A DNA stretch of 64,000 nt from RGIG8775 sp045660295 (lineage in GTDB: Bacteria; Bacillota; Clostridia; Oscillospirales; CAG-272): positions 1 through 64,000 of the forward strand of contig JAZRDN010000040.1 in assembly GCA_045660295.1 (NCBI GenBank), in the 5' to 3' direction. Position 1 is the first letter of the stretch. Each line of letters opens with the position of its first letter. Position numbers and translations under genes: made by a program. Below are positions 33,066-39,802 of the stretch, one piece after another. The notes below the pieces were generated by a model. The model was not told the DNA's origin. It searched no databases and worked only from the letters and a program-made list of their open reading frames with translations.

Positions 33066-34463
33066 TCAAGCGCCGACCTCATAGCCGGGGAATTGACCCT
33101 CACCAAGCCGTGAGCTGCCTTGGAGGTCGCTGTAAATACTCATTATTTCATCCCACGTGGATGCGTCCACTATGCCGTTGTCCGGTAGACCGAAGGTTCG
33201 CTGAAAGGCGATTACCGCGTTTTGCGTCATTGTGCCGAAATAGCCTGTGGGATTGATCTTGGGAATTTCGGTGTAAGTGTCGGAAATTGTGTTCAGATAC
33301 CTCTGCATAAGCGCTACCGCCTCGGATTCGCTTCCAAGCCTTATTATCACACCGGGGAATGGAACGATGTCACCCTCGGATATCTGTCCCTCAAGCTGTT
33401 CTATGATTCCAAGATAGGCGTCGTACATTGTATCCCAGGTTTCCTTGTCAACCACTCCCGTGGCAGGGAGTCCAAATTCCTTTTGAAGCGCAACTACCGC
33501 AGAGCGCGTGCCGTCTCCGAAAATTCCGTCGTTGGTGACGGGAGGAATAGAGGAATAAAATCGAGACAGATAGTCAAGATAATATTGAAGATTGCGTACA
33601 GCCAGACCGCGCTCACCGTATGCGGGATACGGATAGGTTATGCCCGCTATCTCGTCGGAGGTTATACCCTCGGAATTAAGATCACTCAGCTTCTTTACGC
33701 TGTTGAAGATTATCTGTATCTGATACCACGTGGCAGGACCAACGATTCCGTCGGGAGTGAGTCCGAATATTTCCTGAAAGCGCTTTACCGCCGACTCGGT
33801 GTCGTATGAAAAGATTCCGTCGGGTAGAGCGATTTTGGGGATAGATGGGTAGTTGTCGGCAATTCTGTTGAGCCTTATTTGTATCTGCCGTACGTCACTT
33901 CCGGCGCTTCCGAGCCGAAGCGGAGCTTCGGGAAGCGATGCGGTAATGCCCATAACAGGCGCGTTTCTTACAAGCTCAATGTCGTTTCCGTAATAGTTGG
34001 TCAGTATCTCGTATGGCGTGCGCCCGTTTTGCGCAAGCGATACAGACCCCCATTGCGAAAGTCCGTCACAGGTGACCTCAATTCCGTCGCAGTATTGCGC
34101 AAATAAAGGCTCTATGTTGCCTTGCCGCCTGATATAATCGTCAAATATCTCGGCGGTGAGTCGGCTTATGTTCTCAAAAATATCTCTGCCGTTTACAAAA
34201 GACTGGTCAATGGTGGTGGAGTTGGTGATGTCGAAGTCGTACCCGCGTGAGCGGTAATACTCCGTGTATATGCGGTTGAGCGCGTAGGAAATCTGCGCGT
34301 AAATATTCGCCCTCAGCGCGTTCTCAGGCCAAGTCGGGTAGATTTCACTGGAAGCTACGTTCGATATGTAGTCGAGAAAGGGAACGGTGACGTTTTCGGC
34401 GTTTGAGTCGGGCGCGCCCAAGTGAACTGTGATGTATTCGGGAATGTATGGTAGTCTCGGCAT
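33066..34463 (-). CDS. SpoIID-like protein with three peptidoglycan-binding domains
   Basis: This 465-residue protein opens with a domain of about 155 residues that resembles SpoIID/LytB: DYISNVASSEIYPTWPENAL with ALRANIYAQISYAL near residue 50. SpoIID proteins cut denuded glycan strands or promote sporulation. Three PG_binding_1 modules follow, near 185-260, 285-360 and 380-450. There is no export signal. It lies between two small partners in a single operon. Catalytic residues of SpoIID cannot be confirmed by eye, so it may be a binding-only homologue. Confidence 0.78.
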   Translation of the reverse strand: MPRLPYIPEYITVHLGAPDSNAENVTVPFLDYISNVASSEIYPTWPENALRANIYAQISYALNRIYTEYYRSRGYDFDITNSTTIDQSFVNGRDIFENISRLTAEIFDDYIRRQGNIEPLFAQYCDGIEVTCDGLSQWGSVSLAQNGRTPYEILTNYYGNDIELVRNAPVMGITASLPEAPLRLGSAGSDVRQIQIRLNRIADNYPSIPKIALPDGIFSYDTESAVKRFQEIFGLTPDGIVGPATWYQIQIIFNSVKKLSDLNSEGITSDEIAGITYPYPAYGERGLAVRNLQYYLDYLSRFYSSIPPVTNDGIFGDGTRSAVVALQKEFGLPATGVVDKETWDTMYDAYLGIIEQLEGQISEGDIVPFPGVIIRLGSESEAVALMQRYLNTISDTYTEIPKINPTGYFGTMTQNAVIAFQRTFGLPDNGIVDASTWDEIMSIYSDLQGSSRLGEGQFPGYEVGA

Positions 34464-34472
34464 ATGTCCTCC

Positions 34473-34907
34473 TTAAAGATTTGGCGGTACGCTATCGGTA
34501 ACTCTCTCACTGTACGGGTCGAATCTGTCGGTAATTCCGTTTTTGGGAAGCGGCACAAGGCTTACAGGCTGTACCGAGGTTATTCCGTCGAAGATCGGTA
34601 CCTGTTGAGCGGTTGCGGGAAAGTATCCTTCAAGCTGAATATCCACATTGTAGGTTGCAAAGGGATTTTCGATTCCTGGAGACTCGGAGTTTCCGCGCGG
34701 CGGCGCGGCGAGCGATATCTTTGGTGTAAGACCGTCGCGCCCTGTGGTCAGCTCTACTATTACTGCTGAAAAATTGGGCTGGTTTCCTCGTACAGTCACC
34801 GAGGCGTTCTCCAACGGAAGCGCGCCCGAGGCGGTGCTTGCCCTTATAACCAGATATCCTGTCCCCGTGTATCCTATATTTGAATATTGAGGTATGTCTC
34901 TGTTCAT
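34473..34907 (-). CDS. Small carboxypeptidase-regulatory-like beta-sandwich protein
   Basis: This 144-residue protein is the first gene of the peptidoglycan-binding operon. GYLVIRASTASGALPLENASVTV near residue 17 looks like the start of a CarboxypepD_reg-like beta-sandwich, and YNVDIQLEGYFPATAQQVPIF near 85 like its end. It has no catalytic motif and no signal peptide. GGAGGAAAG precedes the ATG. A structural or coat partner for the two downstream proteins is plausible; the exact role is unknown. Confidence 0.65.
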   Translation of the reverse strand: MNRDIPQYSNIGYTGTGYLVIRASTASGALPLENASVTVRGNQPNFSAVIVELTTGRDGLTPKISLAAPPRGNSESPGIENPFATYNVDIQLEGYFPATAQQVPIFDGITSVQPVSLVPLPKNGITDRFDPYSERVTDSVPPNL

Positions 34908-34934
34908 TTCTTTCCTCCTTGATGTTTTAATACG

Positions 34935-34964
34935 AGTATATGATTAAGGAAATGTAAATGTTAA
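34935..34964 (-). promoter_or_regulatory. Promoter of the peptidoglycan-binding operon
   Basis: On the minus strand TTAACA (34959-34964) and TATACT (34935-34940) are 18 bp apart. It is divergent from the SRP RNA promoter next to it. No sporulation-type -35 or -10 is apparent, so timing cannot be deduced. Confidence 0.55.
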
Positions 34965-34984
34965 ATAAAAAATTCAAAAAACTA

Positions 34985-35013
34985 TTGCAAAAGGGTAAAA
35001 AGTTTGGTATAAT
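34985..35013 (+). promoter_or_regulatory. Promoter of the SRP RNA
   Basis: TTGCAA at 34985-34990 and TATAAT at 35008-35013 with a 17-bp spacer place the start near 35020, about 25 bases before the RNA's terminal stem. Confidence 0.85.
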
Positions 35014-35042
35014 ATTATAGCAATAAGCAGAATTGCATTGTG

Positions 35043-35341
35043 AAGCTGCGAAATAAGGCCATACAGCCGGGGAATTAGCGGTGCCCTGTACCTGAAATCC
35101 GCTATATGCAGGGGTGCATTCCTCTCTTGAGGGTGAAGCACCTGCGGTCTGTGGCGTGTCTTTTCGTGTTGATGAATGGGTCTTGTGCAATCGGGAGCTG
35201 TGAACCATGTCAGGTGGGGAACCAAGCAGCATTAAGCGGTGTACCCGATGTGCCACGAGGCTGCCTGTTCTGAGCGATAGATGCGTATGTCGCGTGGGAG
35301 TGACATTCGATTTTGAGGTGTATGGTCTTATTTTGCAGCTT
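35043..35341 (+). ncRNA. ffs: Signal recognition particle RNA, large bacterial type
   Basis: The apical domain GAACCATGTCAGGTGG and GGAACCAAGCAGCATTAAG near 35203-35240 is the conserved helix 8 region bound by Ffh. Upstream, GCGGTGCCCTGTACCTG near 35080 is the Alu-domain signature of Gram-positive long SRP RNA. The ends pair in a stem of about 23 bp (35043-35065 with 35319-35341), which sets the limits. The RNA is the scaffold for co-translational membrane targeting. Its place directly before dnaX matches the arrangement in Bacillus. Between it and dnaX, a weak GCGACGA/TCGTCGC stem at 35388-35417 is the only other feature seen. Confidence 0.94.
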
Positions 35342-35453
35342 GCTTTGTAATTTTGGGATAGGCAAGAGAATCGAATCCATAAGCTCTGCGACGATAAATT
35401 TTAGTATCTTTCGTCGCGCTTAGTCTTGTGGAGGTGGTGATAGGAGGGATAAT

Positions 35454-37040
35454 ATGCATCAGGCTTTGTACAGAAAATGGAGACCGCAGGTGTTCGACGA
35501 CGTTTACGGACAGGAGCATATTACCTCTATTTTAAAATATGAAGCGGCATTGGGTAAATTCAACCACGCCTACCTTTTCTGCGGCTCTCGCGGAACGGGT
35601 AAGACTACCTGCGCCAAGATACTCGCTAAGGTGGTAAACTGTGAAAATCCCAAGGACGGCAATCCTTGCGGAGAGTGCGCTTCCTGCCGTTCAATAGATG
35701 AGGGCTTTGCTACCGACGTGCTGGAAATGGACGCCGCGTCAAATAACGGCGTAGATAATATTCGTGATATAAGAGACGAGGTCGCCTATCCGCCTAACGT
35801 GCTTAAGTACAGGGTTTATATCGTGGACGAGGTACATATGCTTTCAGACAGCGCATTCAACGCACTTCTGAAAACGCTTGAGGAGCCTCCGTCTTACGTT
35901 ATATTCGTGCTGGCTACCACCGAGCTTCACGAGCTTCCCGCTACTATTATTTCAAGATGTCAGCGCTTCGAGTTCCGTAGAATATCAATCGACGTTTTGG
36001 TTGAAAGACTTTCACATATCGCCCAAAAAGAGGGAATAAACGTAAGCCGCGGTGCGCTTCAGCTTATAGCCAAGATAGCGCAGGGCGGTATGCGTGACGC
36101 GATAAGTCTCCTTGACCTTTGCGCAGGCGGCAGACGTGATAAGCTTATCGACGAGGATATTGTAAATGAAATAGTCGGACTTAGTGGCAGAAGTACTATT
36201 GCCGATGTGGTAAACGCCGTAGCCGATAAAAATTTCGACGTTATTCTTAGAGAAGTGGATAATATCGTTCGTTCCTCTAAGGATATAGCGGTGTTCTGGC
36301 AAAATCTTATGTCCTTTTACCGCGATATGCTGGTGCTTAAGTCCTCGAAGGATGCGGCTAAATATCTCGACCTTACCGATAACGAGCTTAAGCAGCTTAC
36401 CGACGTAACCGCGAAATTCTCGCGTGAAACGATACTTGCTCACTGTAAACAGCTTGAGGGCGCGCTTTTCGCTATACAGAAGTCAAATGCTATAAAGCGT
36501 ACCGTTGCCGAGCTTACACTCGTTAAAATGTGTGATGAAACGCTTGATGCTTCCAATGAAAATCTTTTGTCGAGAGTTTCCAAGCTCGAGGATACCATAG
36601 CGTTGGGCGTTACCGTCAAGCCTGCTCCGCAGACCGAAAAGAAGGCTGAAACCGAGCCTGAAAAGGTTGTCCAAGCTCCCACCGAAGCCCCAAAGGCAGA
36701 GTCCAAGAAAACAGACGACGTGCCAAAGTTCAAAGGGCTTTCTTCGTGGGCCGAGGTGCTTGACAGAGTTTCTCAAAGCGATAACAGAGCGGCTTCATAT
36801 CTTCGCCAGACCCGCGCGTTCGTAGCGGATAGCGGAATAGTTAAGATATTCGTTCCCGACTCGTTTACAATGATGATGATAGACGGCTCGGGCGCCAAGG
36901 ACTCGCTCCGCGCGGCACTTTCAATGTGCCTCAAGCGTGAGGTCGGTGACTCGCAACTGATTTTCGAGCTTGCTCCCAAGGACCTTAAGGAAATGAGCGA
37001 CGAAGCGCTTGAACGAATGATAAAAAACACTGAAAATTAA
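35454..37040 (+). CDS. dnaX: DNA polymerase III subunit gamma/tau
   Basis: This 528-residue clamp-loader ATPase has FCGSRGTGKTTCAKI near residue 45, a zinc module beginning CENPKDGNPCGECASC near 65, DEVHMLSDSAFNALLKTLEEPP near 125 and the sensor SRCQRFEFR near 170. It loads the sliding clamp and ties the polymerases to the helicase. The charged linker after 395 leads into a short tau-like tail. No slippery run of As for a frameshifted gamma was noticed. GGAGGG precedes the ATG. It is followed by ybaB and recR. Confidence 0.96.
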   Translation: MHQALYRKWRPQVFDDVYGQEHITSILKYEAALGKFNHAYLFCGSRGTGKTTCAKILAKVVNCENPKDGNPCGECASCRSIDEGFATDVLEMDAASNNGVDNIRDIRDEVAYPPNVLKYRVYIVDEVHMLSDSAFNALLKTLEEPPSYVIFVLATTELHELPATIISRCQRFEFRRISIDVLVERLSHIAQKEGINVSRGALQLIAKIAQGGMRDAISLLDLCAGGRRDKLIDEDIVNEIVGLSGRSTIADVVNAVADKNFDVILREVDNIVRSSKDIAVFWQNLMSFYRDMLVLKSSKDAAKYLDLTDNELKQLTDVTAKFSRETILAHCKQLEGALFAIQKSNAIKRTVAELTLVKMCDETLDASNENLLSRVSKLEDTIALGVTVKPAPQTEKKAETEPEKVVQAPTEAPKAESKKTDDVPKFKGLSSWAEVLDRVSQSDNRAASYLRQTRAFVADSGIVKIFVPDSFTMMMIDGSGAKDSLRAALSMCLKREVGDSQLIFELAPKDLKEMSDEALERMIKNTEN

Positions 37041-37062
37041 TTGACAGAAAGGAATAAAAACT

Positions 37063-37410
37063 ATGAAAGCAAGATTACCTCAGGGAATGGGCGGCGGTCC
37101 CCAGAATATGAACGCCATGCTTAAGCAGGCGCAGAAAATGCAGGAGGATATGGCGGCGCTTCAGGAAGACCTTGACGCAAGAGAATATGACGTTAAAGCA
37201 GGCGGCGGAATGGTCGAGGTAAAGATCAACGGTAAGAGAGAAGTCCTCGCCGTAAGCATAAAGCCCGAGATCGTAGACCCCGATGACGTTGAGACACTTG
37301 AGGATATTATCGTGGCGGCTGTAAACGAGGCTATCAAGACTGTGGACGGCACCAACGAGGCTGAGATGTCTAAGATAACCGGAAGCTTCGGCTTGCCCGG
37401 AATGTTCTGA
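37063..37410 (+). CDS. ybaB: YbaB/EbfC nucleoid-associated protein
   Basis: This 115-residue protein has the YbaB core: MNAMLKQAQKMQEDMAAL at residue 12 and the Gly-rich VKAGGGMVEVKINGKREV near 45. It is a DNA-binding dimer that coats the nucleoid and sits between dnaX and recR in many Firmicutes. AAAGGAATAAA precedes the ATG. It ends 1 base before recR begins, so the two are coupled. Confidence 0.95.
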   Translation: MKARLPQGMGGGPQNMNAMLKQAQKMQEDMAALQEDLDAREYDVKAGGGMVEVKINGKREVLAVSIKPEIVDPDDVETLEDIIVAAVNEAIKTVDGTNEAEMSKITGSFGLPGMF

Positions 37411-37411
37411 T

Positions 37412-38005
37412 ATGGCTGAAATCGAATCGCTCGTGCACCTTGCCGAGCAGTTTGGACGGCTTTCGGGAATAGGCAGAAAAAGCGCTATGAGAATGGCGTA
37501 TTCGGTGCTGGAGTTTTCGGACGAAGAAGCCGCGGAGTTTGCCAAAGCGATCGTTGATGCCAAAACCAATATACATTATTGTCCCATTTGTCAGAACTTG
37601 ACAGACAGAGACGTGTGCTATGTTTGTAACGACATGGACAGAGATACGTCGGTAATCTGCGTGGTCGAGGACGCAAGGGCTGTAATGTCGCTTGAAAAGG
37701 TGAGGGAATACAGAGGGCTTTACCACGTTCTCCACGGCGTTATCTCGCCTGTGAACGGTATTACCCCTGAACAGCTTAAGCTCAAGGAGCTTTTGGCGAG
37801 AATAGACGAAAACGTAAAAGAAATAATCGTCGCAACCAATCCCACTGTTGAGGGAGAAGCAACGGCGATGTATATTTCAAGACTTATAAAACCCCTTGGC
37901 GTAAAGGTCACAAGACTCGCCTACGGCGTGCCCGTCGGCGCTGACCTTGAATACGCCGATGAAGTGACGCTTTTCCGCGCGCTTGAGGGCAGACGGGATT
38001 TTTGA
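37412..38005 (+). CDS. recR: Recombination protein RecR
   Basis: This 197-residue protein has the helix-hairpin-helix FGRLSGIGRKSAMRMAY near residue 15, the zinc finger CPICQNLTDRDVCYVC near 53 and a Toprim domain (CVVEDARAVMSLE) near 80-175. With RecF and RecO it loads RecA on gapped DNA. The length is typical. The terminator at 38019-38043 ends the operon. Confidence 0.96.
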   Translation: MAEIESLVHLAEQFGRLSGIGRKSAMRMAYSVLEFSDEEAAEFAKAIVDAKTNIHYCPICQNLTDRDVCYVCNDMDRDTSVICVVEDARAVMSLEKVREYRGLYHVLHGVISPVNGITPEQLKLKELLARIDENVKEIIVATNPTVEGEATAMYISRLIKPLGVKVTRLAYGVPVGADLEYADEVTLFRALEGRRDF

Positions 38006-38018
38006 ATACAACTAAAAA

Positions 38019-38043
38019 AGGAGCAGTTTGATAAACTGCTCCT
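38019..38043 (+). terminator. Terminator after recR
   Basis: AGGAGCAGTTT and AAACTGCTCCT pair perfectly around GAT, with a TTAAAATTT tail. It may also end the convergent LRR gene, whose stop is 7 bases away. Confidence 0.88.
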
Positions 38044-38049
38044 TAAAAT

Positions 38050-39528
38050 TTATGGGGTTACAATATCACCGTCAGTGCAGTGAACAACACAGCCTGTGGG
38101 AATACTTGCTGTGTTAACCGTTGCCCACTGTTCTTTAGTGCCCGAATAATTAATATCTGTCAAGCTACTGCAACCCCCAAACGCACCATTTCCAATACCC
38201 GTCACGCTGTCGGGAATATTTATGCTTGTCAAGCTACTGCAACCAAGGAACGCATACCAGTCAATACTTGTCACGCTGTTGGGTATAATTATGCTTGCTA
38301 ACCACCCGCAATTTTGGAACGCACCGCATCCAATATTCGTCACACTGTCGGGTATAGTTATGCTTGTTAACCACCCGCAATCATAGAACGCACAATGTCC
38401 TATAATTTTCACCGTTTCCGGCAAAACAACGCTTGTAATATTTCTATCAGCTTCTACTGCAACAACATATGGATTGTTTTTGTTTCCAAGATATTTAATA
38501 CTGTCTTTTTCATTGTATTTTAAGCTGCTGCAATCATAGAACGCATCCTTGTGTATACTCGTCACGCTGTCGGGGATATGTATATCTGTCAAACTTTTGC
38601 AATAACCGAACGCAAATTCTTCAATGTTCGTCACACTGTCGGGTATAGTTATGCTTGTCAAGTTACTGCAACCATAGAATGCCTCACCACCTATAATTTT
38701 CACCGTTTCCGGCAAAATAACGCTTGTAATATTTCTATCAGCTTTTACCGCGACAACATATGGATTGTTTTTGTTTCCAAGATATTTAACGCCGTCTTTT
38801 TCATTGTATTTTAAGCTACTGCAACCATAGAACGCATCCTTATCTATACTCGTCACGTTGTCGGGTATAGTTATGCTTGTCAAGCTACTGCAATTAAAGA
38901 ACGCAGCACCGTCAATACTCGTCACGCTGTCGCCGATTACTACGCTTGTCAAGCTGTTGCACTCACAGAACACCCACTCTCCTATGCTCTGTACTCTGTC
39001 TGGTATATCTATGCTTGTCAAGCCACTGCAGCCATAAAACGCCTGTTCGCCTATACTCGTCACACTGTCGGGGATATGTATATCTGTCAAACTTTTGCAA
39101 TAACCGAACGCACCTTCACCGATGATCGTTATACTCTGGGAAATATCTATGTTCGTCAAGCTACTGCAATCTACAAACGCACAGTCTCCTATACTCGTCA
39201 CGCCGTTTTCAATAACTATGCTGTTTATATTTTCTCTTTGTTCATACCAAGGTATACTTTCTAGATCCTCATAATCTTCCATATTACCTTTTCCCGAAAT
39301 GGTAAGAGTGCCTGTTGCCTCGTCAAACGACCATGTTATACCCTGTGGTTCTTCTTGGGTAGAGGGATTTTCGCCGATAGGGGGATTTTCTTCAATATAA
39401 GGATTTTCGCTGTTTGTGCTATCGTCATTAGTTCCGTCAACGGGAATTTCACCGCAGGCGCTAAACGCCAGCATAGTCAGGATTGCCAGCGCAATCAACA
39501 GAAGGTGGGTAAGTTTTCGTTTTGTCAT
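38050..39528 (-). CDS. BspA-like leucine-rich-repeat lipoprotein
   Basis: The protein is 492 residues from the ATG at 39528, where GGAGG precedes; a longer frame upstream is the leader. Residues 1-27 form a signal peptide ending LAFSACG, where Cys is a probable lipid anchor, although Phe at -3 is non-standard. A low-complexity acidic linker (about 30-60) follows, then a short domain, then about a dozen LRR_5 repeats of the type TSIGxxAFxxCSSLTSIxIPDSV. Such proteins are outer-surface adhesins in gut and oral bacteria. A pair of inserts with NKNNPYVVAV (near 270 and 370) shows an internal tandem duplication. Confidence 0.85.
   Translation of the reverse strand: MTKRKLTHLLLIALAILTMLAFSACGEIPVDGTNDDSTNSENPYIEENPPIGENPSTQEEPQGITWSFDEATGTLTISGKGNMEDYEDLESIPWYEQRENINSIVIENGVTSIGDCAFVDCSSLTNIDISQSITIIGEGAFGYCKSLTDIHIPDSVTSIGEQAFYGCSGLTSIDIPDRVQSIGEWVFCECNSLTSVVIGDSVTSIDGAAFFNCSSLTSITIPDNVTSIDKDAFYGCSSLKYNEKDGVKYLGNKNNPYVVAVKADRNITSVILPETVKIIGGEAFYGCSNLTSITIPDSVTNIEEFAFGYCKSLTDIHIPDSVTSIHKDAFYDCSSLKYNEKDSIKYLGNKNNPYVVAVEADRNITSVVLPETVKIIGHCAFYDCGWLTSITIPDSVTNIGCGAFQNCGWLASIIIPNSVTSIDWYAFLGCSSLTSINIPDSVTGIGNGAFGGCSSLTDINYSGTKEQWATVNTASIPTGCVVHCTDGDIVTP
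38401..38840. repeat. Tandem duplication inside the LRR gene
   Basis: Blocks at about 38401-38545 and 38692-38840 match nearly base for base, offset by about 290 bp. A further block including ATATCTGTCAAACTTTTGC occurs at about 38582 and 39079. Such repeats promote expansion and contraction of the repeat array. Confidence 0.85.
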
Positions 39529-39540
39529 TTTCTTTTCCTC

Positions 39541-39574
39541 CAAAAATAAAAAGTGCGCAGCCGAAGCTACGCAC
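39541..39574 (-). terminator. Intrinsic terminator in the LRR gene leader
   Basis: In the minus-strand RNA, GUGCGUAGC and GCUGCGCAC pair around a UUCG tetraloop (one G-U pair), followed by UUUUUAUUUUU. GGAGG, the ribosome site, follows at once. Complete termination here would silence the gene, so it looks like an attenuator. GCUAUG a few bases upstream can pair with CGUAGC of the left arm, as an antiterminator. Confidence 0.75.
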
Positions 39575-39597
39575 GAAAAACACATAGCTCCGATTGC

Positions 39598-39710
39598 TGC
39601 GACACAACTTTTCCTTACCCATAAACAAGTACGCGAAAAAAGAGCATGCATTTTTACCAAAAGATAAAAATAGCGTACTTCAAATATGGATAATATTAAG
39701 TTATGTCGCA
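39598..39710 (-). ncRNA. Long structured leader RNA (orphan riboswitch candidate)
   Basis: The sequence folds as a regular hairpin: TGCGACACAACTT (39598-39610) with AAGTTATGTCGCA (39698-39710), a 4x4 loop, TTACCCATA (39615-39623) with TATGGATAA (39685-39693), a 3x4 loop, AAGTACGC (39627-39634) with GCGTACTT (39673-39680). A small stem at 39651-39670 caps it. The predicted transcription start near 39709 coincides with the base of the first stem. I do not recognise a known riboswitch class. A small inverted-repeat element (MITE) is the main alternative. Confidence 0.55.
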
Positions 39711-39715
39711 AGATT

Positions 39716-39744
39716 ATTTTATCACAATAATTACCAAAAGTCAA
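39716..39744 (-). promoter_or_regulatory. Promoter of the LRR gene and its leader
   Basis: On the minus strand TTGACT (39739-39744) and TAAAAT (39716-39721) are 17 bp apart. It gives a leader of about 180 bases before the ATG at 39528. Confidence 0.82.
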
Positions 39745-39766
39745 TAGAAAAACCAAAAAAACAAAA

Positions 39767-39788
39767 ATCCCCGCTTTTAAGCGGGGAT
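39767..39788 (-). terminator. Terminator of the addBA operon
   Basis: ATCCCCGCTT and AAGCGGGGAT pair; on the minus strand a TTTTTGTTTTTTT run follows. It lies 15 bases beyond the addA stop. Confidence 0.92.
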
Positions 39789-39802
39789 AAAGTATGCTCT
39801 TT

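Noticed and set aside
35343..35453. Possible tRNA or riboswitch between the SRP RNA and dnaX
   Set aside because: No cloverleaf can be drawn and only one weak 7-bp stem is present.
35454..37040. Programmed frameshift in dnaX
   Set aside because: No slippery A-run with a following stem was noticed near the linker.
38150..39200. Possible CRISPR array, because of regular short repeats
   Set aside because: The repeats are degenerate, in frame and encode LRR_5 units; there is no constant repeat-spacer structure.
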